From assembly GCF_046600735.1 (NCBI RefSeq), contig NZ_JBJMAW010000003.1, positions 248,001-312,000 on the forward strand: 64,000 bases of DNA, given 5' to 3'. Within the stretch, counting starts at the first letter, position 1. Each line of letters starts with the position of its first letter. Made by a program: the position numbers and the translations under genes. Positions 7,360-15,751 of this stretch are shown one piece after another. The notes beneath the pieces were generated by a model. The model was not told the origin of the DNA, made no database searches, and was given only the letters and a program-made list of their open reading frames with translations. Origin of the DNA: Novilysobacter_A longmucuonensis. Its GTDB lineage: Bacteria > Pseudomonadota > Gammaproteobacteria > Xanthomonadales > Xanthomonadaceae.

Positions 7360-8640
7360 ATGGCACAGGGGCTCGCACGGAAGGTCAGGCTTGCGTTCAT
7401 CACGCAGGCTTTGATCGGCAGTGTCCTGATTTCGGGCGGCATCCTGCTGGCCGGCGTGCTCGTGCGCGATGCCGTGCTCACCGATCGCATGCAGCGCGAA
7501 GCGGACGACTTCTGGACGGGCCACCGGCTCGACCCGAGCCATCCGCTGCCGCTCACCTCCAGCGTCACCGGCTACCTCGACCTGCCGGGTGCGCCGAGCG
7601 CCGACCTGCCGCCGCAGTTGCGTACGCTCGATCCGGGCCTGCACGCGTTCTCCGAGCAGGCCAGGATGGTCTACATCGATGAGGACGAACGCAGCGATGG
7701 CCGCTTCTATGTGACATTCACCTCGGCCCTGGTCGACCGCGCGATCCTCTACACGGGCCTGGTCTCGCTGTTGCTGTCGCTGCTGGCAACCTACCTGACC
7801 ACCTGGCGGACATACCGGCTGTCGCAGCGGCTGGTCGCGCCGGTCAGCTGGCTGGCCAATGTCGTGCGCCAGTGGGATCCGCGGGATCCGGACGTCAGCA
7901 CCATTGCCCCGGCCAACCTGCCCGGCGATTCGGGTTTCGAAGTCCAGCGGCTGGCGCGATCGCTCAGCGGCCTGGCCGACCGCGTCGCCGACTTCGTCCA
8001 GCGCGAGCGTGACTTCACCCGCGATGCCAGCCACGAGCTGCGCACACCGCTGACGGTAATCCGCGTCGCCACCGACCTGATGCTGGCCGACTCCGAACTC
8101 ACCGCGCGCGCGCAGCGTTCGCTGAGCCGCATACAACGCGCCGGCCGCGACATGGAGGCGGTGATCGACGCCTTCCTGATCCTCGCGCGCGAGGCCGACA
8201 TGTCGACGCAAAATGAGGAGTTCGAGGTCCGGTCGGTGGTCGACGAGGAGATCGAGCGCGTGCGTCCGCTGCTGGTCGGCAAGCCGGTCGAGCTGACCCT
8301 GGTCGATGAAGGCGGTCCGCAACTAAACGCGCCGCCGCACGTCCTCAACGTGATGCTCGGCAACCTGCTCACCAACGCCGCGCGCTTCACCGACCGCGGC
8401 CGGATCGAGGTGAGGATCGAAGCCCGGCGCATCGAGGTGCGCGACAGCGGCATCGGCATGACGCCAGAGGCACTGGCGAAGGTGTTCAATCCGTTCTACC
8501 GCGTCGACATCACCCGCGAGGACGCCAAGGGCATGGGCCTGTCGATCGTACGCCGGCTGGGCGACCGCTTCGGCTGGCCGGTCACCCTGGAGAGCGTCGC
8601 CGGCGAGGGCACCGTCGCCACCATCCGCTTCGACGGCTGA
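7360..8640 (+). CDS. Sensor histidine kinase
   Basis: A 426-residue membrane kinase. TM1 is at about residues 13-35, a periplasmic loop of about 90 residues follows, and TM2 is at about 127-150. A HAMP-like linker leads to the dimerisation helix with the phosphorylated H225 in F-T-R-D-A-S-H-E-L-R-T-P-L. The ATPase domain has the N box (N335 and N339 in G-N-L-L-T-N-A), the G1 box R-D-S-G-I-G-M (361-367), an N-P-F-Y-R F box and a G2-like K-G-M-G-L-S-I-V. It is co-transcribed with the upstream regulator. The small periplasmic domain is not recognisable as a known ligand-binding fold from sequence alone. Confidence 0.92.
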   Translation: MAQGLARKVRLAFITQALIGSVLISGGILLAGVLVRDAVLTDRMQREADDFWTGHRLDPSHPLPLTSSVTGYLDLPGAPSADLPPQLRTLDPGLHAFSEQARMVYIDEDERSDGRFYVTFTSALVDRAILYTGLVSLLLSLLATYLTTWRTYRLSQRLVAPVSWLANVVRQWDPRDPDVSTIAPANLPGDSGFEVQRLARSLSGLADRVADFVQRERDFTRDASHELRTPLTVIRVATDLMLADSELTARAQRSLSRIQRAGRDMEAVIDAFLILAREADMSTQNEEFEVRSVVDEEIERVRPLLVGKPVELTLVDEGGPQLNAPPHVLNVMLGNLLTNAARFTDRGRIEVRIEARRIEVRDSGIGMTPEALAKVFNPFYRVDITREDAKGMGLSIVRRLGDRFGWPVTLESVAGEGTVATIRFDG

Positions 8641-8787
8641 TCGCCTTGCCGTTGCTGCGCCGGGGGGGCAGCCGCACGTGTCCGTCATTCCGGCGAAGTG
8701 GAGTCCACTTTGATCTTGACCTCGACCTCGACCCTGCCGTTGCCGTTGCTGTTGTCGTTGCTGTTATCAGGCAAACAGGCGGAAGCT

Positions 8788-8845
8788 CTTGATCTTGATC
8801 TTGATCTTGATCTTGATCTTGATCTTGATCTTGATCTTGATCTTG
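8788..8845. repeat. Hexanucleotide tandem repeat (CTTGAT)n
   Basis: Nine exact CTTGAT copies (8788-8841) plus a partial copy. Degenerate six-base periodicity also precedes it at about 8709-8766. Reading through it produces artefactual Leu-Asp or Arg-Ser repeat ORFs. The same hexamer appears in a two-copy form at about 24660-24674, in the equivalent position relative to the dispersed 240-bp repeat. Confidence 0.95.
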
Positions 8846-8874
8846 TTTCTGATCGCGCCGGGACTCCTGGAAAG

Positions 8875-9117
8875 ATCCGCAGGCGGTAGACAGGCAAGGA
8901 TCAAATGCTTTCGCCTGAAGGCGAGTCAGTTTCTTTGGTTGGGCTTACAAAGAAAGTAACCAAAGAAAGGCCCTTCCCCGACACTTCAAACACCTCGCCG
9001 TGCGGGCGACGCGGGGATTTTCCGACTCGGCATCCTGCCTCGGTCGAAAAACGGCGCACATCCATGTGCGCCGCCCCTTCGGGGTCTGTGGAGATGCGAG
9101 GTGGATTGATTTGCGTT
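8875..9117 (+). repeat. Dispersed 240-bp repeat, copy A
   Basis: Begins ATCCGCAGGCGGTAGACAGG and ends near GATTGATTTGCGTT. It is highly similar along its whole length to 24701-24940, and an inverted, more diverged copy lies at 24461-24656. It contains a short ORF from 8905 (first residues M-L-S-P-E-G-E-S) whose translation is conserved between copies because the DNA is. The repeat includes internal palindromes such as GCGCACATCCATGTGCGC. The rest of the 8641-9287 gap holds only the hexamer tract and unassigned sequence. Confidence 0.85.
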
Positions 9118-9287
9118 GAACAGCAAATCAACGACCAAGGCACAGGCGCATGCGCACGCATAGCGGAATCAGAGGCAGAGGCAGACCCCCCGGACCCCTT
9201 CTTTGCCAAAAAGGGGAGCTTGCTTGTAAGGAGTACGGCGTGGTGCCGACAGCGTTATCCTCGGCCTACGCCAAAGAGAGAGTCATC

Positions 9288-10295
9288 ATGCGCCCACTGA
9301 TCCTGCTGCTCGCCCTCACCGCCATGACCGCCCACGCCCACGACCCAGCGACGCCCGCGCCGGCCACCGAAGCCGGGCCGAAGACCGCGCTGGTGATCCA
9401 CGGCGGCGCCGGCTTCGTGCCCAAGGACGCACTCAGCGAGGCCGACGTGCGTGACGTGCATGCCACCCTGAATCGCGCGCTGGATGCCGGCCACGCGATC
9501 CTCGCCGATGGCGGTGCCGCGCTGGATGCGGTCGAGGCCGCGGTCCTGGTGCTGGAGGAGTCGTCGCGCTTCAATGCAGGCAAGGGTGCGGTGTTCAACG
9601 CCGAGGGCCGGCACGACCTTGATGCCTCAGTGATGGAAGGCCATACGCGCCGCGCCGGCGCGGTGGCCGGGCTCACCACCGTACGCAATCCGGTCAAGCT
9701 GGCGCGTGCGGTGATGGAGCACAGCCCGCACGTGATGCTGGCCGGCGATGGCGCGGAAGCGTTCGCCGACACGCGCGAAGACATCGCCCGGGTGCCCAAC
9801 GAATGGTTCGATACCGACCACCGTCGCCGCGCCCTGGAAAAGGCGCAGCAGCAGGCCTCGCTCGGTGACGCGCCGGACAAGTACTTCGGCACCGTGGGCG
9901 CGGTCGCGCTGGACGCGCACGGCCACATCGCCGCGGCGACCAGCACCGGCGGCATGACCAACAAGAAGTGGGGCCGGGTCGGCGACGTGCCGGTGATCGG
10001 TGCCGGCACCTGGGCCGACGAGCGTTGCGGCGTGTCGGGCACCGGCTGGGGCGAGTTTTACATCCGCAACGCGGTGGCGCACGACATCTGCGCGCGCGTG
10101 GCCTACCGCGGCGACAGCCTGGAGGCTGCGGCCAACGAAGTGGTGAACAAGGTCGTGCCGGCAGCCGGCGGCAATGGCGGGGCGATCGCACTGGACGCCG
10201 ACGGCAACATCGCCATGCCGTTCAACAGTGGCAGCATGTTCCGCGGCTGGATCAAGCCCGACGGCAGCCGCGGCACCGCGATCCACGAGGAGTAG
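9288..10295 (+). CDS. Secreted isoaspartyl peptidase/L-asparaginase (Ntn hydrolase)
   Basis: A 335-residue precursor of the plant-type/IaaA asparaginase family, which hydrolyses L-asparagine and beta-aspartyl dipeptides. Residues 1-17 form a signal peptide ending A-H-A. Family motifs are H-G-G-A-G (38-42), D-A-V-E-A-A-V, F-N-A-G-K-G-A-V-F, L-D-A-S-V-M-E-G and the autocleavage site G-T-V-G-A-V-A, in which T202 becomes the N-terminal nucleophile of the beta subunit. Also present are S-T-G-G-M-T-N-K and the G-T-G-W-G-E loop. ATG 9288 was chosen because it starts the signal peptide; upstream frame extends into a repeat. It appears monocistronic. Confidence 0.92.
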   Translation: MRPLILLLALTAMTAHAHDPATPAPATEAGPKTALVIHGGAGFVPKDALSEADVRDVHATLNRALDAGHAILADGGAALDAVEAAVLVLEESSRFNAGKGAVFNAEGRHDLDASVMEGHTRRAGAVAGLTTVRNPVKLARAVMEHSPHVMLAGDGAEAFADTREDIARVPNEWFDTDHRRRALEKAQQQASLGDAPDKYFGTVGAVALDAHGHIAAATSTGGMTNKKWGRVGDVPVIGAGTWADERCGVSGTGWGEFYIRNAVAHDICARVAYRGDSLEAAANEVVNKVVPAAGGNGGAIALDADGNIAMPFNSGSMFRGWIKPDGSRGTAIHEE

Positions 10296-10320
10296 CCCTA
10301 GGGCGGTTGGCCCGGATGTA

Positions 10321-10395
10321 CTAGGAGCGCCCCATGGGCGCAATGCCGTTGGTGGGCGGTCGCAGTAAAGCATCGCGGCCATGGGGCGCTCCTAC
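10321..10395. repeat. REP-like inverted repeat between convergent genes
   Basis: Left arm TAGGAGCGCCCCATGGGCGC and right arm GCGGCCATGGGGCGCTCCTA face each other between the asparaginase (rightward) and the VOC gene (leftward), a likely bidirectional transcription barrier. Confidence 0.85.
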
Positions 10396-10416
10396 AGGAA
10401 CGCGGAAGCGGGAAGG

Positions 10417-10899
10417 TCAAGCGCCCTGCTGCTCGCTCCACGCTTTCATGCGCTGCTGCAGCTCCTCCGGCGGCACGTCCTGGACATGCGTCGCCAGGGT
10501 CCATTTGTGGCCGAACGGGTCGATGATCGAGCCGGTGCGGTCGCCCCAGAACTGATCCTCGACCTGGCCCCTGGGCTTGCCGCCGGCGTCGATCGCCTTC
10601 TGCACCGCCGCGTCGGCATCGGGCACGTAGATCATGAAGCCGGTGGTCGCGCCGCCGCGCTTGCTCGGCCCCAGCGCGTCCATGTCCGGCCATTCGTCGG
10701 AAAGCATGAGGTTGCAGTCGCCGATGCGGATCTCGGCGTGTGCGATCTTCTCGCCGCCGTTGCCGTCGGGCATCGGCAGCCGGAACAGCTCCTCGGCGCC
10801 GAACGCGCGCTGGTAGAAGTCGATCGCGGCGGCGGCATCGTCGACGGTCAGGTACGGGGTGACGCTGTGGTAGCCATCGGGGACGGGGTTCACGGCCAT
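10417..10899 (-). CDS. VOC-superfamily (PhnB/glyoxalase-like) protein
   Basis: A 160-residue protein of two beta-alpha-beta-beta-beta units: the first strand is Y-L-T-V-D-D-A-A-A-A-I-D-F-Y, followed by A-F-G-A-E-E-L-F-R, a central G-F-M-I-Y-V strand and the terminal W-G-D-R-T-G-S-I-I-D-P-F-G-H-K-W. This matches the PhnB-like branch often annotated as glyoxalase or bleomycin-resistance-like. The branch is functionally mixed, so no reaction is proposed. ATG 10899 gives the canonical length; the frame is open upstream but runs into the gcvPB leader. It is divergent from gcvPB. Confidence 0.85.
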   Translation of the reverse strand: MAVNPVPDGYHSVTPYLTVDDAAAAIDFYQRAFGAEELFRLPMPDGNGGEKIAHAEIRIGDCNLMLSDEWPDMDALGPSKRGGATTGFMIYVPDADAAVQKAIDAGGKPRGQVEDQFWGDRTGSIIDPFGHKWTLATHVQDVPPEELQQRMKAWSEQQGA

Positions 10900-11067
10900 C
10901 GGGCGGGTTCCTTGTGCGGGTGGGTCGAAACGGCAGCCTAGCGCGGATCTGCCCCTTCCGGCGCAGGACACCGCCGCAGGCGCGGGGGGTCGCGATGAAC
11001 GCGGCCGGCGCGGCGGCGGGCCGCCCCTTGTGGCAAAATTCGCGGTCTGCCGCGGCTCGCGCCGCAT

Positions 11068-11111
11068 CTGCCCAGCACCTGCCCAGCATTTGCCCAGCAC
11101 TTGCCCAAACC
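11068..11111. repeat. Four tandem 11-mers in the gcvPB leader
   Basis: Consecutive 11-base units CTGCCCAGCAC, CTGCCCAGCAT, TTGCCCAGCAC and TTGCCCAAACC lie 19-62 bp before the gcvPB start. No glycine riboswitch fold was recognised here, so the array could be a regulatory binding array or a neutral tandem duplication. Confidence 0.8.
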
Positions 11112-11129
11112 AGGGACGTTTCCGACTTC

Positions 11130-12698
11130 ATGTTGATCTTCGAGCAATCCCAGCCCGGCCGCAGCGCGGTCGCCCAGCATCCCGCCCACGCGCCGACGGC
11201 ACCGACGGACATTCCCGCGGCGTTGCTGCGCGATACGCCGGTCGGCCTGCCGGAGGTCTCCGAGCTGCAGGTGGTGCGGCACTACACCAACCTGTCGCGC
11301 AAGAACTTCTCGATCGACACCAACTTCTACCCGTTGGGTAGCTGCACGATGAAGTACAACCCGCGGGCCTGCCATTCGCTGGCGCTGCTGGACGGCTTCG
11401 CCGGCCGCCACCCGTACGCGCCGGAATCGCTGAGCCAGGGTTTCCTGGCGTGCATGCACGACCTGCAGGAAATCCTCGCCGGGGTGACCGGCATGAAGGG
11501 CGGGGTATCGCTGGCGCCGATGGCCGGGGCGCAGGGCGAATTCGCCGGCGTTGCGATGATCATGGCCTACCACAAGCACCGCGGCGATCACGAGCGCAAC
11601 GAGATCATCGTGCCCGATGCCGCCCACGGCACCAATCCGGCGACCGCGGTGATGTGCGGCTGCGTGGTCCGGGAGATCCCGACCCAGGCCGATGGCGACA
11701 TCGACGTGGAGGCGCTGAAGAAGGTGCTCGGTCCGAAGACCGCCGGCATCATGCTGACCAACCCCTCGACGATCGGCCTGTTCGAGCGCCGCATCCAGGA
11801 GATCGCCCGGCTCGTGCACGAGGCCGGCGGCCTGCTGTACTACGACGGCGCCAACCTCAACGCGATCCTCGGCAAGGTGCGGCCCGGCGACATGGGTTTC
11901 GACGCGATCCACATGAACCTGCACAAGACCTTCTCCACCCCGCACGGCGGCGGTGGCCCGGGGTCCGGGGCGGTCGGCGTGTCGGAGCGTCTGCGCGATT
12001 TCCTGCCGATCCCCATGATAGAAAAGGTCGTTCGCGAAGCGGACGACACCGGTTCCCTTCCCCCGTCTGCGGGGGAAGGTGCACGCAGTACGGATGGGGG
12101 CAGCGGAAACAATGCTCCCGCGAAAGTCTGGTACCGCTTCATCCGCAAGAAGGACCGCCCGCTGTCAATCGGCCGGCTGTCGGCGTTCGCGGGCAATGTC
12201 GGGGTACTGCTGCGTGCCTATGTCTACGCACGCATGCTCGGCCGCGAGGGCATGACCCGGGTGGCCGAATACGCCACCCTCAACGCCAACTATCTGGCCG
12301 CCCGGCTCAGGGATGTTGGCTTCACCCTGGCCTATCCGGAGCGTCGCGCCGGCCACGAGTTCATCCTCACCGTGCAGCCGCAGAAGAAGGCCAGCGGCGT
12401 GACCGCGATGGACTTCTCCAAGGGCCTGCTGGACCGCGGCATCCACGCCCCGACCAACTACTTCCCGCTGCTGGTGCCCGAGTGCATGCTGATCGAGCCG
12501 ACCGAGACCGAGAGCAAGGAGACGCTCGACGAGTTCGTCGCGGCGATGGCCGAGCTGCTGCGCGAGTCCTCGGAGAATCCCGAGCGCATGAAAGGCGCGC
12601 CCTACACCATGCCGGTGCGCCGGCTGGATGACGTCAAGGCGGTGCGCGAGCTGGACGTGACGTTCGTGCCGGCGGCGGACCCGGTGCGGGCCGCCTGA
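11130..12698 (+). CDS. gcvPB: Glycine dehydrogenase (decarboxylating) subunit 2
   Basis: The C-terminal subunit of a split P-protein. It carries the PLP cofactor that decarboxylates glycine in the glycine cleavage system. Key motifs are S-C-T-M-K-Y-N-P (71-78), P-D-A-A-H-G-T-N-P-A (162-171), Y-Y-D-G-A-N-L-N (237-244) and the Schiff-base K266 in N-L-H-K-T-F-S-T-P-H-G-G-G-G-P-G. At 522 residues it is longer than the family norm (about 450-490). Part of the excess is a Gly/Ser-rich segment at about residues 303-331 that coincides with an in-frame repeat (12056-12100). The partner gcvPA is not in the window. ATG 11130 was preferred over longer in-frame starts that would read through the tandem 11-mers. 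Confidence 0.93.
   Translation: MLIFEQSQPGRSAVAQHPAHAPTAPTDIPAALLRDTPVGLPEVSELQVVRHYTNLSRKNFSIDTNFYPLGSCTMKYNPRACHSLALLDGFAGRHPYAPESLSQGFLACMHDLQEILAGVTGMKGGVSLAPMAGAQGEFAGVAMIMAYHKHRGDHERNEIIVPDAAHGTNPATAVMCGCVVREIPTQADGDIDVEALKKVLGPKTAGIMLTNPSTIGLFERRIQEIARLVHEAGGLLYYDGANLNAILGKVRPGDMGFDAIHMNLHKTFSTPHGGGGPGSGAVGVSERLRDFLPIPMIEKVVREADDTGSLPPSAGEGARSTDGGSGNNAPAKVWYRFIRKKDRPLSIGRLSAFAGNVGVLLRAYVYARMLGREGMTRVAEYATLNANYLAARLRDVGFTLAYPERRAGHEFILTVQPQKKASGVTAMDFSKGLLDRGIHAPTNYFPLLVPECMLIEPTETESKETLDEFVAAMAELLRESSENPERMKGAPYTMPVRRLDDVKAVRELDVTFVPAADPVRAA
12056..12100 (+). repeat. Repeat element inside the gcvPB coding sequence
   Basis: A perfect 10-bp stem with a 4-base loop (12056-12065 and 12070-12079), followed by GGTGCACGCAGTACGGATGG. 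It resembles the repeats at 36512-36554 and 39255-39279, which carry AAGGTGCCCGAAGGGCGGAT. It is a multiple of three in effect, adding an in-frame Ser-Leu-Pro-Pro-Ser-Ala-Gly-Glu-Gly-type segment. Confidence 0.7.
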
Positions 12699-12705
12699 GT
12701 ACGCC

Positions 12706-13086
12706 ATGGCGGACGAGTACGGCCACCTGCCGCGTCGTCCCGGGCGCATCCTCCAGGCGGCCCGATGGTCGATGCAGGGACTGGGCGCGGCATGGCTGCA
12801 CGAGTCCTCGTTCCGGCTGGAGGTCTACCTGTTCGTGCTGCTCACGCCGCTGGGCTGGTGGCTCGGCGACACTGCGGTCGAGCGTGTATTGCTGGTCGGC
12901 TCGATGCTGCTGGTGCTCAGCGTCGAGTTGGTCAATTCGGCGGTGGAGGCGCTGATCGAGCGCTACGGCGCCGAGTTCCACGAGCTGGCCGGGCGCGCCA
13001 AGGACATGGGTTCGGCCGCGGTGATGCTGGTGATGCTCAACGTGCTGCTGACCTGGGCGACGATCCTCGGGCCGAAATTGTTCTGA
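12706..13086 (+). CDS. dgkA: Diacylglycerol kinase DgkA
   Basis: A 126-residue integral membrane kinase that phosphorylates diacylglycerol released from membrane-derived oligosaccharide and LPS modification. Three TM helices lie at about 40-56, 59-76 and 103-121. The signature V-E-L-V-N-S-A-V-E-A-L-I-E (74-86) and the K-D-M-G-S-A-A-V segment are intact, and an amphipathic N-terminal helix contains A-R-W-S-M-Q-G. It begins 7 bp after the gcvPB stop and is probably co-transcribed, although the functions are unrelated. Confidence 0.95.
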   Translation: MADEYGHLPRRPGRILQAARWSMQGLGAAWLHESSFRLEVYLFVLLTPLGWWLGDTAVERVLLVGSMLLVLSVELVNSAVEALIERYGAEFHELAGRAKDMGSAAVMLVMLNVLLTWATILGPKLF

Positions 13087-13090
13087 TTGC

Positions 13091-13165
13091 ACCGTGGGGC
13101 GGGCACTTTTTTGGTGTCCACCATCTTTGGTGCCGGTGGGCGCAGAAAACGTGCCCACCCTACGT
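13091..13165. repeat. Imperfect inverted repeat, GTGGGC/GCCCAC family
   Basis: Left arm GTGGGGCGGGCAC and right arm GTGCCCACCCTACG flank a T-rich and A-rich centre. A related unit occurs at 31256-31308 (AAAACGTGCCCGCCCTACG). Placed directly after dgkA, it could terminate transcription. Confidence 0.7.
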
Positions 13166-13198
13166 TTTTTTTGACGTGTTCGCCAAGGAATCTTGCAA

Positions 13199-13948
13199 GT
13201 GATCGAACTTTTCAGCGACCCGCAAACCTGGATCACCCTGCTGACGCTCAGCGCGATCGAGATCGTGCTCGGTATCGACAACCTGGTGTTCATCTCGATC
13301 GCGGTCAGCCGCCTGCCGGTGCACAAGCGCGAGGTCGCGCGCAAGTTCGGCATCGCGGTCGCCTGCATCACCCGCATCTTGCTGCTGCTGACCCTGGCCT
13401 GGCTGGCCGGGCTCACCCACGACCTGTTCCAGGTGCTGGGCCAGGGGATCTCGGTGCGCGACCTGGTGCTGATCCTCGGCGGCGCGTTCCTGCTGGTGAA
13501 GGGCACGATGGAGATACGCGAGCTGATCGGCGGCGAGAAGGAGCACGACGACATCCAGCACAAAGTCGCGACCTCGTTCTGGATGGTGATCGCGCAGATC
13601 GCGGTGATCGACATCGTGTTCTCGCTGGACTCGGTGATCGCCGCGGTCGGCATGGCCAACGACACCATCATCATGGTGATCGCAATCCTCTCGGCGGTCG
13701 CGGTGATGCTGCTGGCGGCGCGGCCACTGGGCCAGTTCATCGACCGCAACCCGACCATCAAGATGCTGGCGCTGGCCTTCATCGTGCTGATCGGCGTCTA
13801 TCTGGTCGCCGACGGGCTGGACATGCACATCCCGCGTGGCTACATCTACGGGGCGATGGGCTTCTCCGCGCTGGTCGAGGTGTTGAACCTGATGGCCAAG
13901 CGCCGTGCGGCCCAGCGCCTTGCCACGGCGGAGCAGCACAAGGCGTAA
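13199..13948 (+). CDS. TerC-family integral membrane protein
   Basis: A 249-residue protein with about seven TM segments and both TerC signatures: S-A-I-E-I-V-L-G-I-D-N-L-V-F (about 18-31) and I-D-I-V-F-S-L-D-S-V-I-A-A-V-G. The acidic residues inside these helices are thought to bind metal ions in TerC/Alx-type exporters such as manganese exporters. GTG 13199 was chosen because AAGGA lies 9-13 bases before it; TTG 13193 is too close to that site. It sits alone between dgkA and lgt. The substrate is unknown; Mn export is only a family-based possibility. Confidence 0.85.
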   Translation: MIELFSDPQTWITLLTLSAIEIVLGIDNLVFISIAVSRLPVHKREVARKFGIAVACITRILLLLTLAWLAGLTHDLFQVLGQGISVRDLVLILGGAFLLVKGTMEIRELIGGEKEHDDIQHKVATSFWMVIAQIAVIDIVFSLDSVIAAVGMANDTIIMVIAILSAVAVMLLAARPLGQFIDRNPTIKMLALAFIVLIGVYLVADGLDMHIPRGYIYGAMGFSALVEVLNLMAKRRAAQRLATAEQHKA

Positions 13949-14071
13949 GCGGCATGCCGCGCAGCCCGCCGGTCACGCGGGCCAGGCGCGGCGATGCCTG
14001 AGGCGCCCGGACGTGCGTCGGCCGCTCGGGCACAATAGCCGCTTCGCCGCCGCCCGGAAGCGCATCAAAGC

Positions 14072-14950
14072 ATGACCGTCCTGCACCAGATCGACCCGAT
14101 CGCCCTCGACCTCGGCCCGTTGCAGGTCCACTGGTACGGCATCATGTACCTGCTCGGCTTCGGCCTGGCGTGGTGGCTCGGCCGCCGCCGCGTGCGCGCC
14201 GGCCGCCTGCCCGGGGTCAACGAGCAGGCCTACGGCGACCTGCTGTTCTATTCGATGCTCGGCGTGGTGCTCGGCGGCCGTTTCGGTTACGTGCTGTTCT
14301 ACTCCTTCGGCGAGTTCCTGCGCGATCCCTTGATGCTGCTGCGCATCTGGGAAGGCGGCATGAGCTTCCACGGCGGGCTGCTCGGGGTCATGGCCGCGGC
14401 GCTGTGGTGGGCGCGCAAGTACCGGCTGCATTTCTTCGACGTGATGGATTTCGTCGCGCCACTGGTGCCGCCGGGGCTGGGCTTCGGCCGGCTCGGCAAT
14501 TACATCGGCGGCGAGCTGTGGGGCAAGTTCACCGACGGCGGCTGGGGGGTGATCTTCCCGCGTGCGCCGGAGTTTGCCGGCTGGAGCCAGACGCAGTTGC
14601 AGGCGCAGTTCGCCAGCGGTGCGCTGGAGCGGTTCGCGCGGCATCCCTCGCAGCTTTACCAGGCCGCGCTGGAAGGGCTGGCGATGTTCGTCATCCTCTG
14701 GTGGTACTCGCGCAAGCCGCGGCCGCGTTACGCGGTGTCGGGCCTGTTCGCGCTGCTGTACGGCAGCTTCCGCTTCCTGGTCGAATTCGTGCGCATGCCC
14801 GATCCGCAACTGGGCTACCTTGCGTTCGGCTGGCTGACCATGGGCCAGGTGCTGAGCCTGCCGCTGATCGCGCTCGGCCTGTTCTGGCTCGGCCTGTCGC
14901 GGCGTGCGCCGACGCTGATGCCCGCTCCGATCACCGCGTCCAAGGGTTGA
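14072..14950 (+). CDS. lgt: Prolipoprotein diacylglyceryl transferase Lgt
   Basis: A 292-residue inner-membrane enzyme that transfers diacylglycerol from phosphatidylglycerol to the lipobox Cys of prolipoproteins. Recognisable motifs are H-W-Y-G-I-M-Y-L (21-28), G-G-R-F-G-Y-V-L-F-Y, M-S-F-H-G-G-L-L-G with its conserved His, and the Lgt signature G-R-L-G-N-Y-I-G-G-E-L-W-G with the essential Arg. About seven TM helices are visible. It is followed after 3 bp by thyA, the same order as in many Proteobacteria, and forms an operon with thyA and folA. Confidence 0.97.
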   Translation: MTVLHQIDPIALDLGPLQVHWYGIMYLLGFGLAWWLGRRRVRAGRLPGVNEQAYGDLLFYSMLGVVLGGRFGYVLFYSFGEFLRDPLMLLRIWEGGMSFHGGLLGVMAAALWWARKYRLHFFDVMDFVAPLVPPGLGFGRLGNYIGGELWGKFTDGGWGVIFPRAPEFAGWSQTQLQAQFASGALERFARHPSQLYQAALEGLAMFVILWWYSRKPRPRYAVSGLFALLYGSFRFLVEFVRMPDPQLGYLAFGWLTMGQVLSLPLIALGLFWLGLSRRAPTLMPAPITASKG

Positions 14951-14953
14951 CCG

Positions 14954-15748
14954 ATGCGTCCCTATCTCGATCTGCTGCGCCACGTACTGGACCACGGCAC
15001 CGACAAGGCCGACCGCACCGGCACCGGCACGCGCAGCGTGTTCGGCTGGCAGATGCGGTTCGACCTGCGCCAGGGCTTCCCGCTGGTCACCACCAAGAAG
15101 CTGCACCTGCGCTCGATCGTGCACGAGCTGTTGTGGTTCCTGCAGGGAGCCACCAACATCGGCTACCTGAAGGAGCACAAGGTCGGCATCTGGGACGAGT
15201 GGGCCGACGAGCACGGCGAACTCGGGCCGGTGTACGGCAAGCAGTGGCGGCGCTGGGCGGGCGCGGACGGAATCGAGATCGACCAGATCCGCTGGGTGAT
15301 CGAGGAGATCAAGCGCAACCCCGATTCCCGGCGGTTGATCGTCAGCGCCTGGAACGTCGCCGACCTGCCGCAGATGGCGCTGATGCCATGCCACACGCTG
15401 TTCCAGTTCTACGTGGCCGACGGCAGGCTCAGCTGTCAGCTCTACCAGCGCAGCGGTGACATCTTCCTTGGCGTGCCGTTCAACATCGCCAGCTACGCGC
15501 TGCTGACGCAGATGGTGGCGCAGGTATGCGACCTGGAGGTCGGCGATTTCGTGCACACCCTTGGCGATGCGCACCTGTATTCGAACCATCATGAGCAGGC
15601 CCGCGAACAACTCGCGCGCGAGCCGCGGTCCCTGCCGACGCTGAAACTCAATCCGCAGGTCCGCGACATCTTCAACTTCGGCTTTGAGGACATCGTGATC
15701 GAAGGCTACGAGCCACACCCGGCGATCCGGGCACCGGTGGCGGTCTGA
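14954..15748 (+). CDS. thyA: Thymidylate synthase ThyA
   Basis: A 264-residue enzyme, identical in length to the E. coli protein, that methylates dUMP with methylene-THF to give dTMP and DHF. The nucleophile is C146 in L-M-P-C-H-T-L-F-Q-F, and R-T-G-T-G-T (21-26) and Q-R-S-G-D-I-F-L-G-V-P-F-N are intact. It lies between lgt and folA, with 3-bp gaps on both sides. Clustering with folA makes sense because DHFR recycles the DHF produced here. Confidence 0.98.
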   Translation: MRPYLDLLRHVLDHGTDKADRTGTGTRSVFGWQMRFDLRQGFPLVTTKKLHLRSIVHELLWFLQGATNIGYLKEHKVGIWDEWADEHGELGPVYGKQWRRWAGADGIEIDQIRWVIEEIKRNPDSRRLIVSAWNVADLPQMALMPCHTLFQFYVADGRLSCQLYQRSGDIFLGVPFNIASYALLTQMVAQVCDLEVGDFVHTLGDAHLYSNHHEQAREQLAREPRSLPTLKLNPQVRDIFNFGFEDIVIEGYEPHPAIRAPVAV

Positions 15749-15751
15749 CCG

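Noticed and set aside
8698..8889. Leu-Asp or Arg-Ser repeat ORFs over the hexamer tract
   Set aside because: They are the direct translation of (CTTGAT)n in different frames, with no ribosome site and no homology expected.
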